A stretch of 64,000 nt of DNA, from positions 8,246,001-8,310,000 of the forward strand of contig OY969418.1 in NCBI GenBank assembly GCA_963699175.1. Reading direction: 5' to 3'. The position numbers were made by a program, and so were the translations under genes. This DNA comes from JACPYM01 sp963699175 (GTDB lineage: Bacteria; Acidobacteriota; Blastocatellia; RBC074). Shown here one piece after another: positions 17,913 to 27,431 of this stretch. The notes beneath the pieces were generated by a model. The model was given only the letters and a program-made list of their open reading frames with translations. It made no database searches and was not told the DNA's origin. The first letter of the stretch is position 1, and every line of letters begins with the position of its first letter.

Positions 17913-19082
17913 ATGACTGTGCTAACCCTGGCTCAAACTCTGATTGGGACAAGCTTGATCGGCGATAGTCTCTTGCGCTTTACACTGCTGTGTCTGCGCG
18001 GGACGCGGGCTGCCAAGCCTGCGGCTAAGCCTGTGGCAGATGAGCCGGCAGACAACAGTCGTTGTCTCGTGCTGATTCCTGCGCACAATGAGGCTGGTAC
18101 GATTGGCGCAACGGTGGCTGCTTTGCAAGCCGAGTTGAGTGAGTCTCCAAGTGCGCGGCTTTGGGTGATTGCTGATCGTTGCACCGACGTGACTGCGCAA
18201 GAAGCGGAGGCTGCCGGTGCGCGCGTGGCCGAGCGCAGTGAGGGAAGATTAGGCAAAGGCGCAGTCCTGGCTTGGTGGCTGGCTCAACATCCCTTGGAAT
18301 GGCAGCCTGGTGATGGCCTGGTGATCCTGGATGCCGACAGCCGTCTGACTGCTGGCAGCTTGAATGCGCTACGACTGGCCTTAGCGAGCGGCGTAGCCGC
18401 GGCTCAAGCCTTTGTCGCGCCCAAAGCGGAGTACAATGCGGCCAGATTGGCGGGCTGGTCTGAAGTGTTGATGCAGGGCATTGATGATGAGGCGCGTCTG
18501 CGCTGCGGCTGGAACGTCCCTTTACGCGGCACAGGCATGACCTTTCGCGCTGAAGTGCTGGCCGAACTTGCGCCCCGCTTACATACTTTGGCTGAAGACT
18601 TGGAACTGGATGTGCTGCTAGCCGCGCGTCAAGCCAAAGTTCTCTTCGTGCCACAAGCAAAAGTTTACGACCCAAAACCGCAGCAGACCGCTGGCGCCTC
18701 ACGACAACGCGCGAGGTGGTTGCAGGGCCAATTGCAAGTCTTACGCGATTATTGGCGTGAGGGCTTGCAGGCCCTACTGAAAGGTGGAATCGGCGCATGG
18801 TTCCTGCTGTGGTTGTTGTTCTTGCGTCCCAAGACTGCTTTGATCGGAATGCGCTTGCTGCTGCTGGCGGTCAGCTTGCTTTCAACAAGCTGGTTGCTCG
18901 CGGGCTTGGCTCTGCTGGGTTTGGTGCTGGATGTTTTGTACTACCTGGGCGGCGCGGCTATCGTTGAAGAGCGGCAACGTTATCTGCAAGACCTGCTGGC
19001 CGCGCCGCGTTACGTGGTGATGTGGCTGTACAGCTTCGGGCTGGCGACCGTCCGGCGCGGCTGGTTAAAAGCCGGGCGTTAA
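17913..19082 (+). CDS. membrane glycosyltransferase, family 2
   Basis: A 389-aa GT-A-fold glycosyltransferase. Motifs are the nucleotide-binding start VLIPAHNEAGTIGATVAAL, the metal-binding GLVILDADSRLTAG, the acceptor-site LAEDLELDVLLAARQAKVLF and RQRARWLQGQL (QxxRW-like), which marks processive or membrane GT2 enzymes. An N-terminal hydrophobic stretch and two or three C-terminal helices (AWFLLWLLFLRP, LLLLAVSLLSTSWLLAGLALLGLVLDV) anchor it in the inner membrane. With the next gene and the O-antigen-ligase-like protein it forms a surface-polysaccharide group. ATG 17913 is preferred to the TTG at 17868. Confidence 0.85.
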   Translation: MTVLTLAQTLIGTSLIGDSLLRFTLLCLRGTRAAKPAAKPVADEPADNSRCLVLIPAHNEAGTIGATVAALQAELSESPSARLWVIADRCTDVTAQEAEAAGARVAERSEGRLGKGAVLAWWLAQHPLEWQPGDGLVILDADSRLTAGSLNALRLALASGVAAAQAFVAPKAEYNAARLAGWSEVLMQGIDDEARLRCGWNVPLRGTGMTFRAEVLAELAPRLHTLAEDLELDVLLAARQAKVLFVPQAKVYDPKPQQTAGASRQRARWLQGQLQVLRDYWREGLQALLKGGIGAWFLLWLLFLRPKTALIGMRLLLLAVSLLSTSWLLAGLALLGLVLDVLYYLGGAAIVEERQRYLQDLLAAPRYVVMWLYSFGLATVRRGWLKAGR

Positions 19083-19218
19083 ATATTAAAAGAGCGCCTA
19101 AAAGGTTGCATTGCAGACGAGAAAGTCGGAAAATGCGCGTGCTGTTGACGTGCCTCATAACTGACTTACACATAAGCCAACGGTTAGTAACCTTGCAACA
19201 CAGACTGACACACAGACT

Positions 19219-20445
19219 ATGAAAATCCTCTTCCCATATCTCGCACGCTGGCGTTCGGCGAATCGCAGCAGATACCATCAATTGCTCGGTCAGCTTTGCC
19301 GTCAAGGACATCGGGTGTTTGTGCTCAAAGCACCGCCGATGGCCCTTGATGACATCAGCGCGACTGACTTGAACAATTGCAATGAAGAACTGCCGCCGGG
19401 CCTGACGCTGAGCGAGCTTTATGCACCCGCACCTTTGCGCTCTCTCTGGAAGACTTGGATACCGCGCACGAAGCTGCTCAAGAAGGGACTGCTTTCGCTG
19501 ACCTCGGCGGGGCAGGTGCGCCGGTTTATCGAGAAAGAGAAGATTGATTCCTTACTGGTTTACAACCTGCCGCAAGTCAATTTGCTCAAACAGTCCGAGT
19601 GCCGCACCCACTTCGATCTGGCCGATGACTTGGTCGCCATGCTTGAGGGCGAGCACAATATCCTGGCGCGCGCCGGAGCCGTTTCTGCTGCGCGGCTGGC
19701 CCAACAGCGCATGCTCAAACAAGCCGAGACGGTCACAGTGGCCTCCAGCGTGCTGGCCGATCAGATTGATCGTGAAGTGTTGATGCTACCCAACGGCGCG
19801 GATGTCACCGAGTTGGATCAAACCGACGGCAGCGCCTGGCGCGCGCGCCGCATGGGGCCGACGGTCGGTTTTGTTGGCGCGTTTGAGTACTGGGTTGATT
19901 TCGATTTGGTAATGAATCTGGCGCGCCGCCTGCCGCAGGTGACCTTCCTGCTGGTCGGTGGCGGACGCCGCTGGAAAGTCATCAAGCAGCAAGTCGAGCA
20001 ACGTGGCCTGACCAATGTCGTCTTGACCGGCGCAGTGCCTTACGCAGAGGCGATGAACTATGTCGCCGGAATGGATGTCTGCCTGCTGCCCTTTACGCAC
20101 GATGCAGTGTCGGACGGTTCATGCCCGCTCAAGCTGTTTGAATATGCCGCCCTGCGCAAACCGATCATCAGCACCTGCACGCGCGAAGTGATGCGCATCG
20201 GTCAAGGCTGGATTGCTTTTGCCGACGACGTGACGAGCTTTGCCTACGCGATTGATTCGTTCCTGGGCGACCCGAAAGCGGCAGAGCGTTGCGGCGAGGC
20301 GGGCCGGGCGTTAGTTGAGCAAGCCTACAATTGGCCGTTGCTCGCCCAGCAGTTCGCCAACCTGTTGATGTCAGGCGCAGTGCCGCGCTTCGAGTGGGCC
20401 GGCGCGCAACAGGCGGTGCTCGAAGCGATCAACTCGCGGGCTTGA
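19219..20445 (+). CDS. glycosyltransferase, GT-B fold (GT4-like)
   Basis: A 408-aa cytoplasmic GT-B glycosyltransferase. The N-terminal domain begins MKILFPYLARWRSANRSRYHQLLGQL with a donor-binding second domain from ~residue 215 (TVGFVGAFEYWVDFDLVMNLARRLP, LLVGGG). The signature region is VPYAEAMNYVAGMDVCLLPF and, further on, CPLKLFEYAALRKPIISTCT, equivalent to the E(x7)E donor site of GT4 enzymes. The sugar and acceptor are unknown. It is probably transcribed with the preceding GT2 gene (136-bp gap) and ends at a bidirectional terminator. Confidence 0.83.
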   Translation: MKILFPYLARWRSANRSRYHQLLGQLCRQGHRVFVLKAPPMALDDISATDLNNCNEELPPGLTLSELYAPAPLRSLWKTWIPRTKLLKKGLLSLTSAGQVRRFIEKEKIDSLLVYNLPQVNLLKQSECRTHFDLADDLVAMLEGEHNILARAGAVSAARLAQQRMLKQAETVTVASSVLADQIDREVLMLPNGADVTELDQTDGSAWRARRMGPTVGFVGAFEYWVDFDLVMNLARRLPQVTFLLVGGGRRWKVIKQQVEQRGLTNVVLTGAVPYAEAMNYVAGMDVCLLPFTHDAVSDGSCPLKLFEYAALRKPIISTCTREVMRIGQGWIAFADDVTSFAYAIDSFLGDPKAAERCGEAGRALVEQAYNWPLLAQQFANLLMSGAVPRFEWAGAQQAVLEAINSRA

Positions 20446-20469
20446 TTATCCAGGCAAGCAGGCCAAACA

Positions 20470-20508
20470 AAAGAGGCACGGAGTCCATTGCGGCTGCGTG
20501 CCTCTTTC
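20470..20508. terminator. bidirectional rho-independent terminator
   Basis: AAAGAGGCACG at 20470-20480 pairs with CGTGCCTCTTT at 20497-20507, with A-rich sequence on the left and T-rich on the right. It lies between the converging glycosyltransferase (stop 20445) and polysaccharide-ligase (stop 20511) genes and can serve both. Confidence 0.85.
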
Positions 20509-20510
20509 AT

Positions 20511-22541
20511 TTATCTGAGATAGTGATACGCCCGCGCCTGCACCAGTGTGCGCACCAGCATCGGCTGCAGCTCGCCCGGCGCGAGCTGCCCGGCCTTTTT
20601 CGCCTCTTCAGCCGCCGCCGCGTCTTTCATTCGCAAGGCCAAGTCCCAACTGCGTGCCAATTGAACGTTAACCTTTTCCAGCAGCGCCCGCTGCTGTTTG
20701 GCTTGGTCGTATTGCCCTTGCTTGCGCAAGAGCTCAGCGTAAGCCGCGCGCGTCACCATAGATTTCGGAAAAGAAGCGAGACAGTCCTGTAAAATCTGCG
20801 TCGCTTTAGCCAAGTCGCCAAGCTGTTCGTAACCGAAGGCGCGCAAGAGATAGGCGTAAGGACGGCTGTAACCATGTTGATTTGCATACTCGGCGTGCTG
20901 CACGCTTTCAGGCACACGCTTCATCTGAAAGAGTAGGATACTGTAACCCAGGTGCCCCCCTGCATTGACAGGGTCTAGATCAAGCACACGCTGATAGCGT
21001 CGGGCGAGCCGCTCATTCTCGGCCTCGTTGTTGAGCGCAATCTTGAAATCAAGGTTGTTTTGCACCTGCTGGCTGCCCTGCGCCTGCTGACTGGCATAGA
21101 CGTTGTAATTGCGACTGAGGAGCGCCAGGCTGACGAGCAACACGAACGCAGCCAAGCCAACCAACAGAGGTTTAGGCAAGCTGACTTGCGTCACTTCAGT
21201 TTTAGCCGGACGCTTGACTGCAAACCCGATAGCCAGCAAGCCACTCAAAATGAGGATGTCCGGTGAGGTACGAAACGAAAAAGCTCCCACTGCTGAGCTG
21301 GCAGTGAAGACCAACAAGCCACACAGCGCGCCGAAAGCCAGATAGCCGTTGGCAGCGCGCCGCCGTTGCCATAATTGCCAAACGATCTGTAACCAAAAAG
21401 CGAGGAAGAGCAGCACTCCGATCACGCCCAACTCGGCGAAGATCTGCAAATATTCACTGTGCGCCTGCGGGCTGCGTATCTCATCGTGATCTTCGGCCTC
21501 AGCCGCGGCAGCCGCAGTCGCATAGCGCGGGTTTTCCAGAAACAACTTTCTGTACGCGCCGTAGCGGGACATATAGCCGCCTACGCCCACACCCTTTAGC
21601 GTGTTGTGCTTGCCCATCTCCAAAGCCGTCAACCAAACGACTGCGCGGCTGGTCAAACCCAATTCAACCGCCTGCGCGCTGGTTGCGGTTTGCAACTGTG
21701 TCGCGCCACGCAGCCGCGCCACCAGCGCCTCGCGTTTATAGATCACCAAAGGAACGACGACCAGCAATACCACGCCAACTACTAGGTACAACCGCCGCTT
21801 GTCCGCCACCTCGACCGTTTTGGTAAGCAAAGCCAAGCCGATCACCAACCCCGCTAGCAAAAGACCCAGCAATGGGCCGCGCCGCAGCGTCAACATCAAA
21901 GCCGCTGCGCTAACTCCCGCAGCCAATAGGGAAATAATCACCGCCCCGCGTTTTTTTCGCTCGCAGAGAAAGACCAGCAGGAAGAGCGGCAACAGCATCG
22001 CCAACAGTTCTGCCGTGATACCGTGATTGAAGAAAATGCCCGCCATCTCATACGCGCCATATTTGGCGTACTCGTAAAAGAGCGACCAGAGCAGCAGCGC
22101 CGTGGTCACCACTAGCATGGCGAAGATCCACCAGGCCGAGCGTTCACGCACAGCCCAAACGGCTGTCGCGAAAAAAACCAGCAGGCCGAACCAAAATCCG
22201 GCAATTCGCACGCCTTCACTCCAATCGGGCGCCCAGGCGAGCGTCAACGATTGCCACAACAAAAAAGCCACTAAGGTGGCGAAAAGGAAGAAAAGTTGGC
22301 GCTCAACGCGGAGTTGGGTTGTAAGCTGCAACGCCTTGGACAGGCCCATTGCGGCACAGATCAATATCGCCAGGGCAAAGACAAACTCTTGTGTCGCCAA
22401 GCCAGGATAAGTCAGATCAGGGATGACAAAAAAATTTGGCGTGAGCGCGAGGAGCGGCAGCAAGGCAAAGAAAAATTCCATCAAGCTGACGCGCGCTGCC
22501 ACAGCAACGCGGTGATTTTTATTTTTCATAGAGGTGCGCAA
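20511..22541 (-). CDS. O-antigen ligase/polymerase-like membrane protein with TPRs
   Basis: A 676-aa polytopic inner-membrane protein of the Wzy/WaaL family, expected to join or polymerise lipid-linked glycans on the periplasmic side. About 11-12 hydrophobic helices cover residues 15-475. The large periplasmic loop (~300-370) holds the family region LTALEMGKHNTLKGVGVGGY and the conserved HSEYLQIFAELGVIGVLLFL. After the last helix (~455-475) there is a soluble C-terminus (500-676) of TPR-like helix pairs (RRYQRVLDLDPVNAGGHLGY, LLRAFGYEQLGDLAKATQIL). Its position beside two glycosyltransferases supports a role in exopolysaccharide or O-antigen assembly. Confidence 0.85.
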   Translation of the reverse strand: MRTSMKNKNHRVAVAARVSLMEFFFALLPLLALTPNFFVIPDLTYPGLATQEFVFALAILICAAMGLSKALQLTTQLRVERQLFFLFATLVAFLLWQSLTLAWAPDWSEGVRIAGFWFGLLVFFATAVWAVRERSAWWIFAMLVVTTALLLWSLFYEYAKYGAYEMAGIFFNHGITAELLAMLLPLFLLVFLCERKKRGAVIISLLAAGVSAAALMLTLRRGPLLGLLLAGLVIGLALLTKTVEVADKRRLYLVVGVVLLVVVPLVIYKREALVARLRGATQLQTATSAQAVELGLTSRAVVWLTALEMGKHNTLKGVGVGGYMSRYGAYRKLFLENPRYATAAAAAEAEDHDEIRSPQAHSEYLQIFAELGVIGVLLFLAFWLQIVWQLWQRRRAANGYLAFGALCGLLVFTASSAVGAFSFRTSPDILILSGLLAIGFAVKRPAKTEVTQVSLPKPLLVGLAAFVLLVSLALLSRNYNVYASQQAQGSQQVQNNLDFKIALNNEAENERLARRYQRVLDLDPVNAGGHLGYSILLFQMKRVPESVQHAEYANQHGYSRPYAYLLRAFGYEQLGDLAKATQILQDCLASFPKSMVTRAAYAELLRKQGQYDQAKQQRALLEKVNVQLARSWDLALRMKDAAAAEEAKKAGQLAPGELQPMLVRTLVQARAYHYLR

Positions 22542-22571
22542 TGGCTCTGTGTTGATGGGGCGGACGACCGT

Positions 22572-22823
22572 TTAGCTGGCCGATTTCTTTTCACTTTTAG
22601 TCTCAGACTTATGCGGTGGTTTTTGATTGCCGGGCCGCCGCTTGCGTATGAAGGTGGCTGACTTGCTCGGCACAATGTCCAGCGCCCCATCGCAGCTTTC
22701 CTGGCCTGACTTGGATTTAGCAACAGGCGCAGGTGTTGTGTTCTGCGCAACGCAGGTTAAACCTGTGACGAAGAAGAGAGTCAGCGTTAGCAGCCAAATA
22801 AATCGACGGTCAAAGTTCAACAT
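22572..22823 (-). CDS. small secreted hypothetical protein
   Basis: An 83-aa protein with a convincing signal peptide (FDRRFIWLLTLTLFFVTGLTCVAQN) followed by a short mature part ending in a Lys/Ser-rich tail (KPPHKSETKSEKKSAS). One Cys (ESCDGAL) remains in the mature part. It may be co-transcribed with the downstream ligase-like gene, whose start is 31 bp beyond its stop. ATG 22823 is the start; 22832 and 22838 are alternatives. No family recognised. Confidence 0.55.
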   Translation of the reverse strand: MLNFDRRFIWLLTLTLFFVTGLTCVAQNTTPAPVAKSKSGQESCDGALDIVPSKSATFIRKRRPGNQKPPHKSETKSEKKSAS

Positions 22824-22965
22824 AGCGGCCATCCTCAAATAAGATTTGTTTGGGCGAAGTCACTCTTGGATTGATATGCAAACGAATTTTACCGTGCGGA
22901 AAAATCAAAAGGCAAAAGCAAGTTGAGTGATGAAGAGGAAAATGCGCGATCTTAGCTTAAAGTTT

Positions 22966-22993
22966 TTGACATTCGGAGGAGTCTGTCTATAAT
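22966..22993 (+). promoter_or_regulatory. consensus sigma-70-type promoter
   Basis: TTGACA at 22966-22971 and TATAAT at 22988-22993, spaced 16 bp, both match the consensus exactly. It points at the DnaC-like gene starting at 23129, leaving a leader of about 130 nt that contains the direct repeat at 23028-23066. Confidence 0.8.
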
Positions 22994-23027
22994 GCGATTG
23001 TCCTCACAGTGGATCCCAAAAAAACAT

Positions 23028-23066
23028 TTTGGTGCTACAAAATTTCGCTTTGGTGCTACAAGAATT
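23028..23066 (+). repeat. direct repeat TTTGGTGCTACAA in leader
   Basis: Two copies of TTTGGTGCTACAA lie about 20 bp apart (starting near 23029 and 23049), followed by AATTT and GAATT. They fall in the transcribed leader predicted from the promoter at 22966-22993 and upstream of the ATPase gene. Possible operator or protein-binding repeat; no palindromic symmetry. Confidence 0.55.
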
Positions 23067-23128
23067 TAGCTGCTGCCAGAGGTGTAAGCAGTGCTGTGTT
23101 GGTGTGTGCCGATTTGGATTGGTAAGCT

Positions 23129-23884
23129 ATGACAACGAACCTGCGAAGAGTAACGGAACACGTTTGCGATTTTTGCAGTGGCACGGGCTGGGAGTTGGTG
23201 GAAGGCAAGGGCGCACGCCCCTGCCGGTGCCGCTTGAACGACCAGCGCCAAGTGTTGCTCGAACGGGCGCGGATTCCGAAGCGTTATGAGGACTGCACTT
23301 TTAATAGTTACCTACCGCAGCCCGTAGGTGAGCCATTCCATGAAAGCCACCAGTCGCAGAATTACGCGCTGAAGTATGCCCAGACGTTTGTTAGAGAGTA
23401 TCCATATACAGATAATGGCTTGCTTTTTCTTGGCCCATGCGGGGTAGGTAAGACCCACTTGGCAGTCGCGACAATAAAGGAGTTGATTCTTCTGAAAGGA
23501 GTGCAATGTCTCTTTTACGATTTTCGTGACCTGCTCAAGGAAATTCAGGATAGCTATAACCCGGTCTCGCAAAACTCTGAAATGAAAGTTCTCGCGCCCG
23601 TCTATGAGGCCGAGGTACTGGTGCTCGATGAGTTGGGTGCCTCGAAGCCGACAGATTGGGTGCGCGACACTATGACGCAGATCATCAATACTCGCTACAA
23701 CAATAAACAGCTCACCATCTTTACCACAAATTACTTGGATCATCAGGTGCAGCAAGAAGAGACACTGGTTGACCGCGTTGGCGTGCGCTTGCGCTCACGG
23801 CTCTATGAGATGTGCAGAATGATCGAGTTGAAAGGCGACGATTACCGCTACAAAAAGAGTCACAAACGGGGCTTGATCCGCTGA
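23129..23884 (+). CDS. DnaC/IstB-like AAA+ ATPase with N-terminal Cys cluster
   Basis: A 251-aa ATPase of the DnaC/DnaI helicase-loader and IstB family. Residues ~8-35 contain CDFCSGTGWELVEGKGARPC followed by CRC (CxxC...CxC), a zinc- or Fe-S-type cluster seen in DnaI-like loaders. Walker A is GPCGVGKTHLA, Walker B is EVLVLDELGA and sensor 1 is TIFTTNYLD; it ends with the RLYEMCRMIELKGDDYR motif carrying the conserved arginine. No transposase gene lies beside it, so it is more likely a chromosomal helicase loader than an IS21 IstB. It has its own consensus promoter. Confidence 0.83.
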   Translation: MTTNLRRVTEHVCDFCSGTGWELVEGKGARPCRCRLNDQRQVLLERARIPKRYEDCTFNSYLPQPVGEPFHESHQSQNYALKYAQTFVREYPYTDNGLLFLGPCGVGKTHLAVATIKELILLKGVQCLFYDFRDLLKEIQDSYNPVSQNSEMKVLAPVYEAEVLVLDELGASKPTDWVRDTMTQIINTRYNNKQLTIFTTNYLDHQVQQEETLVDRVGVRLRSRLYEMCRMIELKGDDYRYKKSHKRGLIR

Positions 23885-23985
23885 CGAAGGAGGCCAGGCT
23901 CTAGTCTGGCGAAGCGAACAGGACTATTAGTGTAATGACCGGCGGGTCGTTTTATTTGGCCCATACGCTTTGCCTGAAAAAGTAC

Positions 23986-24014
23986 TTGTCAAATACCGAG
24001 CAAGGCTCTATCAT
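23986..24014 (+). promoter_or_regulatory. sigma-70-type promoter with very short leader
   Basis: TTGTCA at 23986-23991, a 17-bp spacer and TATCAT at 24009-24014. The ATG of the membrane-protein gene is at 24026, so transcription should begin only about 5 nt upstream. The start has no Shine-Dalgarno sequence, consistent with a near-leaderless mRNA. Confidence 0.6.
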
Positions 24015-24025
24015 CTGGCATTGTT

Positions 24026-24632
24026 ATGAGTTCACTGCATTCGCTTCGCCCGGCGGGCGAAGAACCCCCAACCTTGCACGGGCGTGCAATGGACAATCTG
24101 CGCTACATCCGCGAAACGATGGAGCGTGCTTCTTCTTTCACCGCAGTGCCGGGTTGGGGCGGTGTGTGCATCGGTGTAACGGCCCTCGTGGCCGCAGCGA
24201 TAGCGGCGCGCCAACCGACGCGGCACGCCTGGCTGATGGTTTGGCTGGTTGAAGCCTTGTTGGCGCTGGCCATCGGCGGCTGGACGATGAATCGCAAGGC
24301 GCGCGCCGCCGAGTCAACCGTCTTGTCCGGGCCAGGCCGCAAGTTCGCGCTCAGTCTGTTTCCGCCTTTACTGGCAGGCGCTGTCTTGAGCGTAGTGCTT
24401 TATCGCGCGCACGTCTTTCACGCTCTACCGGGTTTATGGCTGTTGCTGTACGGCACAGGCGTAGTCACTGGCGGCGCTTTTTCGGTACGCGTCGTGCCCG
24501 TGATGGGTTTGTGTTTTATGGTGTTGGGCAGCGTGGCGCTGTGGACGCCCGCAGGCTATGACAATTGGCTGATGGCCTCTGGGTTTGGCGTGCTGCATAT
24601 CGTTTTTGGAATCATTATCGCAAGGAGGTACG

Positions 24633-24640
<8 letters not shown>
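24026..24640 (+). CDS. polytopic membrane protein coupled to a regulator
   Basis: A 204-aa inner-membrane protein with about five or six helices (GWGGVCIGVTALVAAAIAAR, HAWLMVWLVEALLALAIGGW, LLAGAVLSVVLYRAHVFH, GLWLLLYGTGVVTGG, VPVMGLCFMVLGSVALW). The amphipathic N-terminal phrase HGRAMDNLRYIRETMERA is familiar from acidobacterial membrane proteins paired with winged-helix regulators. Its stop overlaps the GTG start of that regulator by 8 bp, so the two are translationally coupled. Function unknown; ATG 24089 is a possible internal start. Confidence 0.7.
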
Positions 24641-25022
<382 letters not shown>

Positions 25023-25092
25023 GCGCAACAGAGCGGCTCTGCTAGAATGCCCGCTCATTTTCTGCACGTTATACCTGGAAAGGAGAAGAAGT

Positions 25093-25617
25093 ATGTATCA
25101 GACCGCGCAGGTGGAGGAATCGCTCAATGCGGTTATGCGCGTTCATCACGAAACTGTTGAACTCGAAACGGAAGGCGGGGTGCAATTCATTGACATCACC
25201 GATCAAATCGCCGAGATCGTCAATGACTCCGGCATCCTCAACGGCTGGGTCAATATCCAGACGCAGCACACCACCACCGCCATCATCGTCAACGAACACG
25301 AGCCTTTGTTGCTAGAGGATATGAAAGATTTGCTGGAGCGTTTCGCGCCGCAGCAACACGATTATCGTCACAACGATTTCAACATCCGCACGGTCAATAT
25401 GCAGCCGGACGAGCAGCCCAACGGCCATTCGCACTGTCGTGCGCTCTTTCTGCGCGCTTCGGAGACGCTCAACATAGTCGAAGGCAAACTGAACCTGGGC
25501 CGCTGGCAGCGCATCTTCTTCATCGAACTGGATTGCCCGCGTTTGCGCGCTGTTTCGGTCATGGTAATGGGGCAATCCGGCACGCGCTTCCGCGTCGTAC
25601 GTGGCAGGAAGACTTAG
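25093..25617 (+). CDS. yjbQ: YjbQ/UPF0047 family protein
   Basis: A 174-aa cytoplasmic protein of the YjbQ family (secondary thiamine-phosphate synthase enzyme fold). Family blocks are all present: GWVNIQTQHTTTAIIVNEHE (conserved H-T-T and N-E), HRHND-type motif YRHNDFN, NGHSHCRALFL and WQRIFFIELDCPR near the C-terminus. The proposed thiamine-related activity is weak in studied members, so the physiological role is open. ATG 25093 follows AGGAGAAGAAGT; a longer frame from 25003 has no supporting ribosome site. A strong terminator follows. Confidence 0.88.
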   Translation: MYQTAQVEESLNAVMRVHHETVELETEGGVQFIDITDQIAEIVNDSGILNGWVNIQTQHTTTAIIVNEHEPLLLEDMKDLLERFAPQQHDYRHNDFNIRTVNMQPDEQPNGHSHCRALFLRASETLNIVEGKLNLGRWQRIFFIELDCPRLRAVSVMVMGQSGTRFRVVRGRKT

Positions 25618-25647
25618 AGTTGAAGCTTTAGTCATCAGGCTTCATCA

Positions 25648-25681
25648 ATAAAGCCGACTATTGAACCAGTCGGCTTTATTT
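25648..25681 (+). terminator. rho-independent terminator after yjbQ
   Basis: ATAAAGCCGACT (25648-25659) pairs with AGTCGGCTTTAT (25668-25679) around an 8-nt loop and is followed by TT. It stands about 30 bp after the yjbQ stop. Confidence 0.88.
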
Positions 25682-25766
25682 AGACCTTGCGACTTTGCCA
25701 CGCCAAGTACTTGAGTGTGACAATGACTTGGCCAGGCTAGCCTGTTAAATCTGCGGAGAATAACTT

Positions 25767-27431
25767 ATGACTGAAGATGATGTTGCCAAGAACGCGCCGA
25801 CCGAGCCTGCCAAACAAGACGAGTGGCGACAGGCGGCTTATCAATCCACACTTTTACCGGATGTGCCGCTTGAGCCGGAAGCTTATCAATCGGCGATTGT
25901 GCCCCCGTCATTACCGGCAGAGCTGCAAGCTAAGACCGAGTCGGGCGATGAACCGCCTCAGTTGAGTGAACGAAGCAAGTTAGGTCTAGGAATACTGGCC
26001 GTGGCCATCGTGGCAGGTTTGGGAGGCGATACATTGCTGCGCGCGACACCTTGGGGAATCAATGTATCGCTATGGCTCGGCATCACAACCGGCGCGGTGC
26101 TGGCTTTAAGCCGATGGCAAAAGCCGTTGCGAGTGAAGGTCAATCCCTGGCTACTCGGCTTGCTGCTCTTTTTTGCAGCGGCCTTTGCGTGGCGCGCTTC
26201 AGGCGTATTACACGGTTTGGATTTGTTGGGGGCGCTCCTCACGCTCAGCCTGATTGGTTTGCGCACTCGCACCGGGCGACTAGCCGTTGCGGAAATCTCT
26301 GCCTACTTCAAAGCCGGCTTGCATACGGTTGGCGGGATGCTGTTCGGGATAATGTTCCTGCTCTTTGAAGATATTCGCTGGCGCGAGTTGCCACGCGACG
26401 GCTGGTCGAAGCGAGCGCTTGCCATCGGGCGCGGGCTGGCGATTGCTGCGCCGCTGCTGCTGGTTTTTGGCGGCTTGCTGATGGCGGCAGACGCAGTGTT
26501 CGAAGATTTGGTCAGTGGCCTCTTCCGCTTCGATACGGCCAGCCTGTTTTTGCACGCCTTCACGGTCGGTTGCATTGGCTGGTTGGTTGCGGGGTATCTG
26601 CGCAGCTTACACCCCAAGTCTATGTTTGGAGAAGAAGCGGCAGCGCGCGCGAAGTCTCCTTCGCTGGGCATGGTAGAGATCAGCATTGCGCTTGGACTGC
26701 TCGACCTGTTGTTTCTGGCCTTTGTGATCGTGCAGTTCAAATATCTATTTTTCGGCGCGGCCCACTTCCCGCAGGGAGCAGGGACACCTTATGCCATGTA
26801 CGCGCGGCGTGGGTTCTTCGAATTGGTGACGGTGGCAATGCTAGTGCTGCCGCTGTTGCTTGGCGCGCATTGGCTACTGCGTAAAGACGAGCCGCGCAAC
26901 GAAAGGATATTTCGTGTGCTGGCTGGGGTGCAGATTGCATTGTTATTCGTAATGATGGCTTCGGCGATCTATCGCATGCGTCTCTACCAGCTTTGTTGCG
27001 GGCTGACGGAATTGCGTGTTTACACGATGGCGTTTATGGGTTGGCTGGCCGTGGTTTTCGTCTGGTTCGTGCTGACCGTATTGCGTGGGCGCCGCGAGCG
27101 GTTCGCTTTTGGCGCGACAGTTACTGGGCTGGCGTTGATTGTCGGCCTACATTTCCTCAATCCCGATGACCTGATCGCGCGCGTCAACGTGGAGCGTGCG
27201 CGTGCCGGGCAGCCTTTCGATGCCGCCTACACCGCTTCACTCTCTGCCGATGCCGTGCCTGCACTGGCGGCGGGGCTAGCCTATTTGAGCGAGGCAGAGC
27301 GTCAAACCATCTTCCAAGGTTGGCAAAGGCGGCAAGCAGAGTGGGCGGTCAATGATTGGCGTTCGTGGAACTCCTCGCGGAGGCACGCTGCAAGGCTGGT
27401 GCAGAAACATCTCGAAGGAGGCCAAAGATGA
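25767..27431 (+). CDS. DUF4173-family polytopic membrane protein
   Basis: A 554-aa inner-membrane protein. After a ~70-residue soluble N-terminus there are about 11 hydrophobic helices with the DUF4173 pattern: TPWGINVSLWLGITTGAVLA, ISAYFKAGLHTVGGMLFG, LLMAADAVFEDLVSGLF, FKYLFFGA...YARRGFFELVTVAMLVLPLL and MRLYQLCCGLTELRVYTMAF. The C-terminal ~110 residues are soluble (RVNVERARAGQPFDAAYTAS). The family's function is unknown. Its TGA overlaps the ATG of the radical SAM gene (ATGA at 27428-27431), so the two are coupled. The ATG at 25767 is preceded by GGAGAA. Confidence 0.82.
   Translation: MTEDDVAKNAPTEPAKQDEWRQAAYQSTLLPDVPLEPEAYQSAIVPPSLPAELQAKTESGDEPPQLSERSKLGLGILAVAIVAGLGGDTLLRATPWGINVSLWLGITTGAVLALSRWQKPLRVKVNPWLLGLLLFFAAAFAWRASGVLHGLDLLGALLTLSLIGLRTRTGRLAVAEISAYFKAGLHTVGGMLFGIMFLLFEDIRWRELPRDGWSKRALAIGRGLAIAAPLLLVFGGLLMAADAVFEDLVSGLFRFDTASLFLHAFTVGCIGWLVAGYLRSLHPKSMFGEEAAARAKSPSLGMVEISIALGLLDLLFLAFVIVQFKYLFFGAAHFPQGAGTPYAMYARRGFFELVTVAMLVLPLLLGAHWLLRKDEPRNERIFRVLAGVQIALLFVMMASAIYRMRLYQLCCGLTELRVYTMAFMGWLAVVFVWFVLTVLRGRRERFAFGATVTGLALIVGLHFLNPDDLIARVNVERARAGQPFDAAYTASLSADAVPALAAGLAYLSEAERQTIFQGWQRRQAEWAVNDWRSWNSSRRHAARLVQKHLEGGQR

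Noticed and set aside
23129..23884. IS21 istB gene of an insertion sequence
   Set aside because: No istA transposase or terminal inverted repeats flank it, and it has an N-terminal Cys cluster and its own promoter, favouring a DnaC/DnaI-type loader.
24032..24342. Minus-strand frames opposite the membrane protein
   Set aside because: The plus strand has a promoter, membrane helices and a coupled regulator; the antisense products are Arg-rich shadows.
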